Assembly (NCBI GenBank): GCA_016713505.1
Contig: JADJPA010000001.1
Coordinates: forward strand, 1,116,001 to 1,180,000
Reading direction: 5' to 3'
Source of the DNA: Candidatus Competibacteraceae bacterium
GTDB taxonomy: Bacteria; Pseudomonadota; Gammaproteobacteria; Competibacterales; Competibacteraceae
Length of the DNA: 64,000 bases
Shown here one piece after another: positions 1 to 8,191 of this stretch. Position 1 is the stretch's first letter, and each line of letters opens with the position of its first letter. A program made the translations under genes and the position numbers. Below the pieces are notes generated by a model. The model worked only from the letters and a program-made list of their open reading frames with translations, was not told where the DNA came from and did not search any database.

Positions 1-971
1 ACCGTGCCGCACAGCAGCCGCAACAGCCAATAAGGCAGGTTCAACCCCGCCAGGCAGGACAGGTAGATGCCACCCGACATCCTCGGATTCACTTCCAGAA
101 AACATTGCTCGCGGCGGCCGTCTTCATGAATCCGCTCGCGGGTTTGCACGTTGATCAGGCCGTTGAGCCGGAACGCGGCGACGGCCTGCTCCGCGATTTC
201 CCAAGCCGCGGGATCATCCTCAATGATCTGCCAGCGCCAGTGCGAATCGGCGGGCTTGCGGCGCACGATGGCGCGCACCAATCGTCCCCGGTCGGCCAGA
301 CAATCGATCGAACGCTCGTCGCCGGCCAGATATTCCATCGCCAGAAAAGCGCGTTCGCCCTCCGCCGCATCCAGCAGGCGCGCGAAGCCGGCGCTGTCGA
401 TGGTGAAAACATCATTGGCCAAAAAGCGCTCCAGCGGCCGTTTGCTATCGTCGATCAACCGAAAGCCGAGCCCGTAGATCGACCGCACCGGTTTGACGCA
501 GGTGCGCCAGCCGCCGGCGGCGAACGTGGCCAGCGCGTCGGTGAATTCCGCGCCGGTCGCCACCGGCAGGGTTCGCGGCAGCGCCACGCCAGCGGCGGCA
601 AGCCGGGCGTTGGCCTGAGACTTATCCTGGATCGCCTCCAGCGTTGCTACATCCGGGCAGGACAGGATCAGCCGCACTCCGGCGGCCGCGAACCGCGTCT
701 GTTCGTCGAGCAGCAACGACCAACGGTTTTGGGGCCAGACGAGGGTAAATTCTCGTTCCCGGCACAGCGCCAGCAGCCATTCCACATAGGCGTCCGGCGT
801 CGCGGCCGCCGGCTCCAGGTAAAAGGAATCGGCCGACAGGCGCAACGGGGTCTGTTCGGTGGAATAGCTTGCCCCCAAATGAAACTCATCGGGCTCCATC
901 GCTTCATGAACCAAGTCGATGGCGGCGCGCACGGTGGCAAGGCCGCGGGTCACCAACGCACGGACAGTCAT
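1..971 (-). CDS. ATP-grasp domain protein (3' part outside window)
   Basis: The gene starts at the ATG complementary to 969-971 and stays open for 323 codons to the left edge, so its C-terminus is missing. The translation begins MTVRALVTRGLATVRAAIDL and has an ATP-grasp layout. An N-terminal pre-ATP-grasp domain (about residues 1-115) ends near LILSCPDVATLEAIQDKSQA. The ATP-grasp core follows, with KPVRSIYGLGFR as the nucleotide-binding lysine region, an FLAMEYLAGDERSID segment and a metal-binding FLEVNPRMSGG motif near the edge. The family joins a carboxylate to an amine through an acyl-phosphate, as in carbamoyl-phosphate synthase or PylC-like ligases. The substrate cannot be told. It is divergent from the aap operon, with a 114-bp shared upstream region. 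Confidence 0.75.
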   Translation of the reverse strand, partial: MTVRALVTRGLATVRAAIDLVHEAMEPDEFHLGASYSTEQTPLRLSADSFYLEPAAATPDAYVEWLLALCREREFTLVWPQNRWSLLLDEQTRFAAAGVRLILSCPDVATLEAIQDKSQANARLAAAGVALPRTLPVATGAEFTDALATFAAGGWRTCVKPVRSIYGLGFRLIDDSKRPLERFLANDVFTIDSAGFARLLDAAEGERAFLAMEYLAGDERSIDCLADRGRLVRAIVRRKPADSHWRWQIIEDDPAAWEIAEQAVAAFRLNGLINVQTRERIHEDGRREQCFLEVNPRMSGGIYLSCLAGLNLPYWLLRLLCGT

Positions 972-1085
972 ACAATTACCAGTTTGTCGTAAGCCACTCT
1001 ATATTTTCCTTACAGTCCGACTAATACTACTCTCATCAATGTTCCAGACCGTCCTGTCTCACCCCGCCGCTTTCGGAGATCCCCC

Positions 1086-2108
1086 ATGAAAAGGTTTAGA
1101 ACCTTCGCCCTCCTCGCAACCGTTGCGTCGCTAACCGGCGCCAGCACTGCTTACGCCGGCGCGACCCTGGAGGCCATCAAGAAAAACGGCTCCATCAAAT
1201 GCGGCGTCAGCGACGGCCTGCCCGGCTTCTCCTTCGCCGATGAGAAGGGCAACTATAACGGCATCGACGTGGACGTGTGCCGCGCCATTTCCGCCGCCGT
1301 GTTCGGCGATCCCACCAAGCTCAAGTTCACCCCGCTGACCGCCAAGGAGCGTCTCACCGCGCTGCAATCGGGCGAAATCGACGTGCTGTCGCGCAACACC
1401 ACCTGGACCTCCAGCCGCGATTCGGCGCAGGGCATGAATTTCGCCGGGGTGACGTATTACGACGGACAAGGCTTTCTGGTCAACAAGAAACTGGGCGTCA
1501 ACAGCGCCAAGAACCTGGACGGCGCGACCGTCTGCGTGCAGGCCGGCACCACCACCGAACTCAATCTGAGCGATTATTTTCGCGCCAACAAGATGAAATT
1601 TACGCCGATCACCTACGATAAATCCGACGAAAGCGCCAAATCCCTAGAGGCCGGACGCTGCGACGTGCTGACCTCGGATCAGTCGCAGCTCTACGCCCAG
1701 CGCATCAAGCTGGCCAAACCGGATGATTATGTGGTGTTACCCGAGGTGATTTCCAAGGAACCGCTGGGGCCGGTGGTCCGCCACGGCGACGACGACTGGT
1801 TCGATATCGTCAAGTGGACCCTTTACGTCATGGTCAACGCCGAGGAACTGGGCGTCAACTCCAAGAACGTCGAGGAAATGAAAAAATCCACCAACCCCGA
1901 TGTGAAACGCTTGCTCGGCGTCGAAGGCGATAAAGGCAAGGACTTCGGCTTGGCCAACGATTGGATGGCTAACGTCATCAAACAAGTCGGCAACTACGGT
2001 GAAATCTTCGAGCGCAACGTCGGCAAGGGCAGCCCGCTCAAGATCGAACGCGGCCTGAACGCGCTATGGAATCAAGGCGGCCTGCAATACGCGCCGCCCG
2101 TGCGCTGA
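1086..2108 (+). CDS. aapJ: General L-amino acid ABC transporter, periplasmic binding protein
   Basis: This is a 340-residue solute-binding protein of the AapJ/BztA type. A signal peptide covers about residues 1-24, with cleavage after TAYA. The mature part has the family's early ligand-site segment (IKCGVSDGLPGFSFADEKGNYNG read in two parts) and a central SRNTTWTSSRDS motif. It should capture several L-amino acids in the periplasm and deliver them to the AapQM permeases. A GGAG ribosome-binding site lies 8 nt before the ATG. It is first in an aapJQMP operon, and a hairpin after its stop may allow it to be made in excess over the membrane subunits. The Aap/Bzt assignment rests on all four subunits being adjacent and of typical length. 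Confidence 0.9.
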   Translation: MKRFRTFALLATVASLTGASTAYAGATLEAIKKNGSIKCGVSDGLPGFSFADEKGNYNGIDVDVCRAISAAVFGDPTKLKFTPLTAKERLTALQSGEIDVLSRNTTWTSSRDSAQGMNFAGVTYYDGQGFLVNKKLGVNSAKNLDGATVCVQAGTTTELNLSDYFRANKMKFTPITYDKSDESAKSLEAGRCDVLTSDQSQLYAQRIKLAKPDDYVVLPEVISKEPLGPVVRHGDDDWFDIVKWTLYVMVNAEELGVNSKNVEEMKKSTNPDVKRLLGVEGDKGKDFGLANDWMANVIKQVGNYGEIFERNVGKGSPLKIERGLNALWNQGGLQYAPPVR

Positions 2109-2130
2109 GCGTCGCGCGCAGCTTCGCCCC

Positions 2131-2162
2131 AACCCCTGCCCCGCGGTCGCAAGATGGGGGTT
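2131..2162 (+). promoter_or_regulatory. Possible intercistronic hairpin after aapJ
   Basis: AACCCC at 2131-2136 can pair with GGGGTT at 2157-2162 around a GC-rich 20-nt loop, in the 91-bp gap between aapJ and aapQ. Hairpins here commonly protect the binding-protein message. The stem is short, so this is tentative. Confidence 0.3.
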
Positions 2163-2199
2163 TTCTGATGCGGCCCCTCACTCGATTTTCGGAAACTTC

Positions 2200-3381
2200 A
2201 TGACCGAGCCGGCCCTCACTCCGGTCAAACCGCCGTTTTGGAACGACCCGCACACCAGGGCCATCGCCTTTCAGGCGATCGCCCTGATCGCCACGGTCGC
2301 CTTCGGCCTGTACGTCTTCCATAACACCCAGGACAACCTGCGCCGGTTGGGCATCGCCTCCGGCTTCGGTTTTCTGTCCTCGCCGTCGGGCTTCGACATC
2401 ATTCAGACGCTGGTTCCCTATTCACCGACCTCCAGCTACGGCCGGGTGTTTTGGGTGGCGTTGCTCAACACCTTGGTGGTGTCGGCGTTGGGGATCGTGC
2501 TGGCGACCTCGCTGGGCTTCATCATCGGCATCGCCCGCTTGTCCAAGAACTGGCTGATTTCCCGGCTGGCCTTGGTTTATATCGAGACTTTTCGCAACAT
2601 TCCGCTGCTGCTGCAAATCTTCTTTTGGTATTTCGCGGTGTTGCGGGCGGTGCCGCCCCCGCGCCAGAGCTTGCATCTGGGCGATGCGGTATTTCTGAAC
2701 ATTCGCGGGCTGTACCTTCCCGCTCCGCAGTTCCAACCGGGTTTCGGTTGGGTGCTGGCGGCGTTAGGTGTCGCGGTCGGGCTGACGTGGTGGCTGTTCC
2801 GCTGGGCGCGCCGCCGGCAGATGGCGACCGGTCAACCCTTTCCCACGCTATCGGCGTCGCTGGCGCTGTGGGCCGGTCTACCGCTATTGACCTATTGGCT
2901 GATGGGTTCGCCGCTGGTTTGGCAGTACCCCGAACTGCAAGGCTTCAACTTTCGGGGCGGCTGGGTGGTGATCCCGGAAATGGCCTCGCTGTTGCTGGCG
3001 CTGTCGATCTACACCGCCGCCTTCATCGCCGAAATCGTCCGCGCCGGCATTCAGGCGGTCAGTCACGGCCAAACCGAAGCGTCGTTGTCGCTGGGGCTCA
3101 ATGCCGGTCAGACCTTGCGGCTGATCATCCTGCCCCAAGCGCTGCGGGTGATCATCCCGCCGCTGACCAACCAATATTTGAATCTGACCAAGAATTCGTC
3201 CTTGGCCGCCGCCATCGGCTATCCCGATTTGGTGTCCTCCTTCGCCGGCACCGTGCTGAACCAGACCGGGCAGGCCATCGAATGCATCGCCATCACCATG
3301 ACGGTCTACCTGACCCTCAGCTTGCTTATCTCGCTGGCGATGAATGCGTACAACCGGCGCGTGGCGCTGGTGGAGCGCTGA
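2200..3381 (+). CDS. aapQ: General L-amino acid ABC transporter permease AapQ
   Basis: This 393-residue inner-membrane permease belongs to the His/Glu/Gln/Arg/opine family. After a cytoplasmic N-terminus and a first membrane span near residues 22-42 there is a long periplasmic-type segment typical of AapQ/BztB. The C-terminal half holds the transport domain, with the EAA loop around QTEASLSLGLNAGQTLRLI that docks the ATPase. The protein is longer than ordinary 220-residue permeases of this class, as expected for the Aap/Bzt subfamily. It is separated from aapM by 3 nt and should form the AapQM heterodimer. Confidence 0.9.
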   Translation: MTEPALTPVKPPFWNDPHTRAIAFQAIALIATVAFGLYVFHNTQDNLRRLGIASGFGFLSSPSGFDIIQTLVPYSPTSSYGRVFWVALLNTLVVSALGIVLATSLGFIIGIARLSKNWLISRLALVYIETFRNIPLLLQIFFWYFAVLRAVPPPRQSLHLGDAVFLNIRGLYLPAPQFQPGFGWVLAALGVAVGLTWWLFRWARRRQMATGQPFPTLSASLALWAGLPLLTYWLMGSPLVWQYPELQGFNFRGGWVVIPEMASLLLALSIYTAAFIAEIVRAGIQAVSHGQTEASLSLGLNAGQTLRLIILPQALRVIIPPLTNQYLNLTKNSSLAAAIGYPDLVSSFAGTVLNQTGQAIECIAITMTVYLTLSLLISLAMNAYNRRVALVER

Positions 3382-3384
3382 GCT

Positions 3385-4494
3385 GTGGCCGAGTCTCGCG
3401 TCCCCCACCCCGACTTACCGCCGCCGGCCAGCACCGCCGGCGCGCTCGGCTGGCTGCGCCGCAATCTGTTTTCATCCCCGTTCAGCGCCGCGCTGACCGT
3501 GCTGGCGCTGTACCTGCTCTTTACCCTGATCCCTCCGCTGCTGCGCTGGGTGTTTCTGGACGCTACCTGGAGCGGCGACAACCGCGCTGCTTGCGCGGCG
3601 AATAAAGGCGCGTGCTGGACCTTCATCCGAGTCCACTTCGACCAGTTTTTGTACGGTTTCTACCCGGACGCCCAGCGCTGGCGGGTCAAAACGGTCGTGC
3701 TGCTCTCGCTGCTCGGCGCGGCGCCGTTATTGGTCCGTTCCGTGCCGCAAAAAGTCAAAATGCGACTGGGATTAGCGCTGTTGGTCGCCTTCCCCATCGT
3801 CGCGCTGATCTTGTTGAAAGGAGGCGTGCTGGGTCTGCCGGTCGTGGACACCAGCAGCTGGGGCGGGCTGCTGTTGACCTTGATCATCGCCGGAGTGGGG
3901 ATGACCGCCGCCTTGCCGTTGGGCGTGCTGCTGGCGCTGGGCCGGCGCTCCGGGCTGCCGGCCATCGAGACCTTATGCGTGACCTTCATCGAATTCTGGC
4001 GCGGCGTGCCGCTGATCACCGTGCTGTTTATGTCCTCGGTCATGCTGCCGCTGTTCCTGCCGGCTGGGATGAATTTTGACAAGCTGCTGCGGGCGCTGAT
4101 CGGCGTCAGCCTGTTCCAGGCCGCTTACATGGCCGAGGTGGTGCGCGGCGGCCTGCAAGCCGTCCCCAAGGGCCAGCTTGAAGCCGCCGCCGCGCTGGGC
4201 CTGGGCTATTGGAAGTCGATGTTGCTGATCGTGCTGCCCCAAGCCCTGAAACTGGTCATCCCCGGCATCGTCAACACCTTCATCGCCCTGTTCAAGGATA
4301 CGTCCCTGGTGCTCATCATCGGCCTGTTCGACCTGATGAACATCGTCCACAACGCCACCACCAATCCGGAGTGGCTGGGTTTTTCCACCGAGGGTTACGT
4401 GTTCGCCGCCGCCGTCTATTGGCTGTTCTGTTTCGGCATGTCCCGCTACAGCCAACGATTGGAAAAACGCCTGCACACCGGCCACAAGCGTTAG
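3385..4494 (+). CDS. aapM: General L-amino acid ABC transporter permease AapM
   Basis: The 369-residue second permease starts at GTG, 3 nt after the aapQ stop, which implies coupled translation. Membrane spans near residues 30-52 and 105-140 precede the binding-protein-dependent transport domain. The EAA loop reads QLEAAAALGLGYWKSMLLIVL in its family position, shortly before the C-terminal spans. A periplasmic insert with an ACAANKGACW cysteine pair lies between the first spans, as in other AapM/BztC proteins. It works with AapQ, AapP and AapJ in amino acid uptake. Confidence 0.9.
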   Translation: MAESRVPHPDLPPPASTAGALGWLRRNLFSSPFSAALTVLALYLLFTLIPPLLRWVFLDATWSGDNRAACAANKGACWTFIRVHFDQFLYGFYPDAQRWRVKTVVLLSLLGAAPLLVRSVPQKVKMRLGLALLVAFPIVALILLKGGVLGLPVVDTSSWGGLLLTLIIAGVGMTAALPLGVLLALGRRSGLPAIETLCVTFIEFWRGVPLITVLFMSSVMLPLFLPAGMNFDKLLRALIGVSLFQAAYMAEVVRGGLQAVPKGQLEAAAALGLGYWKSMLLIVLPQALKLVIPGIVNTFIALFKDTSLVLIIGLFDLMNIVHNATTNPEWLGFSTEGYVFAAAVYWLFCFGMSRYSQRLEKRLHTGHKR

Positions 4495-4505
4495 GAAATC
4501 CTCTT

Positions 4506-5285
4506 ATGTCCGACCCTTCTCCCTCCTCCGCCGGCGCGGCGCTGTCCGAGCAAATCATGATCGACATGCAAGGCGTCCATAAGTGGTATGGCGCTTTCCA
4601 CGTGTTGAAGGACATCAATCTGACCGTGCGCAAGGGCGAGCGAATCGTGATCTGCGGCCCGTCCGGCTCCGGTAAATCCACCACCATCCGCTGCATCAAC
4701 CGGCTGGAGGAATACCAGCGCGGTCGGATCGTGGTGGACGGCCAGGAACTGAGCAACGATGTGAAACAGATCGAACGCATCCGCCGCGAGGTCGGCATGG
4801 TGTTCCAGCATTTCAATCTGTTCCCCCATTTGACGGTGCTGGAGAACTGCACGCTGGCGCCGATCTGGGTGCGCAAGCTGCCGCGCCAGCAGGCGGAAGA
4901 AGTCGCGATGCGCTACCTACAGCGGGTCAAGATCCCCGAGCAGGCCGGCAAGTATCCGGGGCAACTGTCAGGCGGCCAGCAACAGCGGGTCGCCATCGCC
5001 CGCAGCCTGTGCATGAACCCCAAGATCATGCTGTTCGACGAGCCGACCTCGGCGCTGGACCCGGAAATGATCAAGGAGGTACTGGATACCATGGTGGCAC
5101 TAGCCGAGGACGGCATGACCATGATTTGTGTTACCCATGAGATGGGTTTCGCTAAAACCGTGGCCCATCGGGTCATTTTTATGGACGGCGGCGAAATCAT
5201 CGAGCAAAACCCGCCGGAGCAGTTTTTCAGCAATCCCCGCTCGGAACGGACCAAGCTGTTTCTCAGTCAGATTTTGCATCATTAA
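4506..5285 (+). CDS. aapP: General L-amino acid ABC transporter ATPase AapP
   Basis: This is the 259-residue ATPase of the transporter. The ATG at 4506 is preceded by AGGA at a suitable distance. The reading frame stays open upstream, but only inside aapM. Walker A is GPSGSGKST, the signature is LSGGQQQRVAIARS and Walker B is IMLFDEPTSALDPEM, followed by the TMMICVTHEMGFA switch-histidine region. Length and motifs match the GlnQ/AapP polar amino acid class. It energises AapQM at the inner face of the cytoplasmic membrane and closes the operon. Confidence 0.92.
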   Translation: MSDPSPSSAGAALSEQIMIDMQGVHKWYGAFHVLKDINLTVRKGERIVICGPSGSGKSTTIRCINRLEEYQRGRIVVDGQELSNDVKQIERIRREVGMVFQHFNLFPHLTVLENCTLAPIWVRKLPRQQAEEVAMRYLQRVKIPEQAGKYPGQLSGGQQQRVAIARSLCMNPKIMLFDEPTSALDPEMIKEVLDTMVALAEDGMTMICVTHEMGFAKTVAHRVIFMDGGEIIEQNPPEQFFSNPRSERTKLFLSQILHH

Positions 5286-5440
5286 TTTGTTAATAAATCC
5301 TAGCTTACTGGCAAATTCTGGCAAGATTATTGTATTATCCAATCTCGCTTAGCCAATCCAGATAACAACTCAATGCGAGCGGCTTGACGGCCGCAGTGCT
5401 TGTTTCTTTTTTATTACAAAATGATTAAAAGACCGCCCCG

Positions 5441-6604
5441 ATGCCCACGCTATTTAGCAAGTGCCTTTTAACCGACTTCCCCACCTTAAAACCTATCAAA
5501 CCTTTTTTTGCGCTCGCCGCGCTCTGGCTGCTCTCTACCGCCCCCGCGACACCCGCGCCAGTCACTGTGGGCTGGGACGCCAGTTCCGGCTCGGTGGCCG
5601 GCTACCACATTTATTACGGACAGCTCAGCAACCGCTATACCTCGACAGGCACGGTCGCAGCGAACGCGACGAGCTATACGACGCCCGATCTCGCGGCGGG
5701 AATTTATTATTTCGCGGTTACCGCCTTCGATAGCACCGGCGATGAGAGCAGCTATTCCAACGAAGTCAGCACCACGGTAGCGGCCGCGGCACCCAAACCC
5801 ACGGACGGCGGCTCGCCCAATCCGGGATCATCAACGCAGTCCGCTCAGCTGATCAACCTTTCCACCCGCGCCTGGGTCGGTACCGGCGACAGCGTCCTGA
5901 TCGCTGGTTTTGTGATCCGTGGAAGCAGCCCCAAAAAGGTGTTGATCCGGGCGATCGGGCCTTCCATGGCCAAGGCGGGCGTACCGAACCTGCTTTACGA
6001 TCCGACCTTGACCCTCTATAACGGCCAGACGGTGCTCGCCAGTAACAACGACTGGCAAGACAGTCAAAAAACCGCTATCGAGGCCACCGGCAAGGCCCCT
6101 CCCGACCCTCAGGAATCGGCTATTCTCACCACTCTCAACCCCGGTCCCTACACGGCCATTATTCGCGGCGCCAACGATACCACCGGCAACGCGCTGGTCG
6201 AAGTTTATGACATCGAGCGGTCGGCGATCCGACTGATCAACGTCTCCACCCGCGGCCGAACGGAAACTGGGGATAGCGTGATGATCGCCGGGTTCGTCAT
6301 CGGCGGAAGCAGCCCCAAACAGATTTTGGTTCGGGCTCTCGGACCGGCGCTGAACGCCGCCGGCGTTCCCGCAACGCTGGCCGACCCCACCTTGACGCTT
6401 TACCAAGGACAAACGGTCGTGACCAGCAATGACAACTGGCAAGACAGCCAGAAAACCGCCATTGAGGCCACTCGCAAGGCACCGTTGAACCTTCAAGAAT
6501 CGGCCATTCTCAAGACCCTCAACCCCGGCGCCTACACGGCCATCGTGCGGGGAGCCAACAGCACGGTCGGCAACAGTTTGGTCGAAGTTTACGATCTCGA
6601 TTAA
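5441..6604 (+). CDS. Secreted fibronectin type III protein with a duplicated C-terminal domain
   Basis: This 387-residue protein has a hydrophobic signal segment around residues 21-38. Residues 40-113 form a fibronectin type III-like domain (VTVGWDASSGSVAGYHIYYG to YSNEVST). A short Pro/Gly/Ser linker leads to two copies of a domain of about 115 residues, at about 137-248 and 254-387. Each copy has the pattern LIN-STR, TGDSV-IAGFVI-GSSPK, GP, DPTLTLY-GQ, N-DWQDSQKTAIEAT, QESAIL, LNPG-YTAI-RGAN and VEVYD. This repeat is common in exported proteins of Verrucomicrobia and Acidobacteria, with no assigned activity. It is probably exported to the periplasm or cell surface. No partner is evident next to it. 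Confidence 0.7.
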   Translation: MPTLFSKCLLTDFPTLKPIKPFFALAALWLLSTAPATPAPVTVGWDASSGSVAGYHIYYGQLSNRYTSTGTVAANATSYTTPDLAAGIYYFAVTAFDSTGDESSYSNEVSTTVAAAAPKPTDGGSPNPGSSTQSAQLINLSTRAWVGTGDSVLIAGFVIRGSSPKKVLIRAIGPSMAKAGVPNLLYDPTLTLYNGQTVLASNNDWQDSQKTAIEATGKAPPDPQESAILTTLNPGPYTAIIRGANDTTGNALVEVYDIERSAIRLINVSTRGRTETGDSVMIAGFVIGGSSPKQILVRALGPALNAAGVPATLADPTLTLYQGQTVVTSNDNWQDSQKTAIEATRKAPLNLQESAILKTLNPGAYTAIVRGANSTVGNSLVEVYDLD

Positions 6605-6643
6605 GCGCTCGTAAAACAGCGATCAGGCGGGCAGCCGCTTTTG

Positions 6644-6711
6644 AACCGGTCATCGCGGCGTTGCGAGGCTCGGACAAGGCTATCCAGCACGCAACGCCGC
6701 GATGACCGGTT
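6644..6711. repeat. 22-bp perfect inverted repeat across the aroE 3' end
   Basis: The arms at 6644-6665 and 6690-6711 are perfect reverse complements separated by a 24-nt spacer. The right arm lies inside aroE and encodes its residues QPVIAALR close to the stop codon at 6680-6682. The left arm lies in the short gap after the fibronectin-III gene, so this is an inverted copy of the aroE end. A transcript of either strand would fold into a 22-bp hairpin. No T-run follows, so it is not a standard intrinsic terminator. Confidence 0.85.
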
Positions 6712-7504
6712 GGGTCTCGGGCAGAACCCCGCGCCACAGCCGGAAGGCTTCCGCCGCCTGTTCCACCAGCATCCCCAAACCATCCAGGGCGCGGGCGGCG
6801 CCCTGCTCCAAGCCCCAGCGCACGAACGCGGTCGGTTCGTTGCCGTACAGGAAATCGTAGCACCAGCCCTCCGGCGCCAGCACGCCATCCGGCAGCGGCG
6901 GCACCTCAGCGCTCAACCCCGCCGCCGTGGCATTGATGATGAGGTCGAACTGGCGCCCGGCCAGCTCGGCGAAGCCGGAAGCGGACACCTTGCCCAAATC
7001 CCCGAAGCGCAAAGCCAGCTCCAGCGCCTTGCCGGCGGTGCGATTGGCGATGACCAGTTGCGCCGGTCCTTCCAGCAACAGCGGCTGCAAAACGCCTCGC
7101 GCCGCGCCGCCCGCGCCCAGCAGCAGCACCCGCCGCCCCGCCAGCGAATAACCGTGATTGACCGTCAGGTCCCGCACCAACCCCGTGCCGTCGGTGTTCT
7201 CCCCGCGCGTGCCGCCCGGCTCGAAAATCAAGGTATTGACCGCGCCCGCCCGTTCGGCGCGAACGCTCGACAGATCGGCAAAGACCCAGGCGTTCTGTTT
7301 GAACGGCAGGGTCACGTTCAAACCCTTGCCGCCGGCGTCCCGGAACGCCCGCGCGGCGGCGGCGAAACCACCCGGTTCGACCAGAATGGCGCGGTATTCG
7401 AGCGGCTGGCCGGTTTGCGCGGCGAACAAGGCATGAATGCGCGGCGACTTGCTGTGTGCGATGGGATGGCCCATCACGGCGTATTGATCCGGTTTCGTCG
7501 TCAT
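6680..7504 (-). CDS. aroE: Shikimate dehydrogenase (NADP+)
   Basis: AroE (274 residues) reduces 3-dehydroshikimate to shikimate with NADPH in the cytosol, in aromatic amino acid synthesis. The shikimate-binding HPIAHSKSP segment is near residue 13, the catalytic lysine lies in NVTLPFKQNA and the dinucleotide-binding loop is GAGGAARG. NRT and NATAAG follow as in the family. A GGAGG site precedes the ATG. It is the last gene of a hemB-membrane protein-aroE run, 15 nt after the preceding stop. Its 3' end is part of a 22-bp inverted repeat. Confidence 0.95.
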   Translation of the reverse strand: MTTKPDQYAVMGHPIAHSKSPRIHALFAAQTGQPLEYRAILVEPGGFAAAARAFRDAGGKGLNVTLPFKQNAWVFADLSSVRAERAGAVNTLIFEPGGTRGENTDGTGLVRDLTVNHGYSLAGRRVLLLGAGGAARGVLQPLLLEGPAQLVIANRTAGKALELALRFGDLGKVSASGFAELAGRQFDLIINATAAGLSAEVPPLPDGVLAPEGWCYDFLYGNEPTAFVRWGLEQGAARALDGLGMLVEQAAEAFRLWRGVLPETQPVIAALRAG

Positions 7505-7519
7505 CGGTAGCCTCCGTTT

Positions 7520-8191
7520 TCAGTTGCGCAACGGCGCTCGCAACCGGCGCTCGAACTCTGGCGGCGGAACGTACTGCAACAGGGCCTCGCCATCATCGCC
7601 CAGCAACAGATCGAGCCCACGCTCGGGATACAGCCAATGCGCGCCGTCCTTGGCCTTCAGCTGCTCGGCCGGCTCGCCGAAGCGCTCGCGCACCAGTTCG
7701 GCGTCGAACTTGACGACCGGCATGTAGGTGATGGCCGTGATGGTCGCGCCCAAACCCAAAGCCTGATCGGCCTCCGAAACCGCATAGCGGCGACCGCCTT
7801 CGACGGTGGGTGCGCCGGTGCCAGCGCGGGCGCGGATCGCCTGCAAGGTCTCCTCCGGCAAGCGCGCCGACGCCACCAGCCGGGCGTTCAGACCGCCGAC
7901 CACCGCGTCGCGAAAATACGCCTCCAGGCTCAACCGACCCGCCGGATTCTGAAACAGACCCAACTCGTAGCGCCGGCCCCATTTAGCGACCGCATCTCGC
8001 ACCGTGCTCTCGCCCAGCGTCAGGCCGAACACCGTGATGGTGGCGCCGTTCTGGCCGCGCGTGATCCGCCAAGGCAAATCCTCAGCGGGCGCGCCGGAGC
8101 GCGCGCCGGGCGGGCGCATGATGGCGAGAAAAAACACGCTCATCACCACCACGCCCGCTCCCGCCACAAGCCCGATTTTCCATGCCTTCAT
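7520..8191 (-). CDS. Single-pass membrane-anchored protein of unknown function
   Basis: I do not recognise this 223-residue protein with certainty. It starts at the ATG complementary to 8189-8191, overlapping the hemB stop by 4 nt (ATGA), so its translation is coupled to hemB. Residues 5-24 form one hydrophobic anchor. The rest is a soluble domain, probably periplasmic, that includes GATITVFGLTLGESTVRDAV and later GEPAEQLKAKDGAHWLYPERGLDLLL. That pattern resembles small proteins found beside hemB or aroE in other gammaproteobacteria. No catalytic motif is visible. Its place between a heme and a shikimate gene suggests constitutive housekeeping expression. Confidence 0.7.
   Translation of the reverse strand: MKAWKIGLVAGAGVVVMSVFFLAIMRPPGARSGAPAEDLPWRITRGQNGATITVFGLTLGESTVRDAVAKWGRRYELGLFQNPAGRLSLEAYFRDAVVGGLNARLVASARLPEETLQAIRARAGTGAPTVEGGRRYAVSEADQALGLGATITAITYMPVVKFDAELVRERFGEPAEQLKAKDGAHWLYPERGLDLLLGDDGEALLQYVPPPEFERRLRAPLRN

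Noticed and set aside
5379..5412. Terminator after the aap operon
   Set aside because: GCGGC/GCCGC gives only a 5-bp stem, and the T-rich stretch begins several bases later, so support is too weak.
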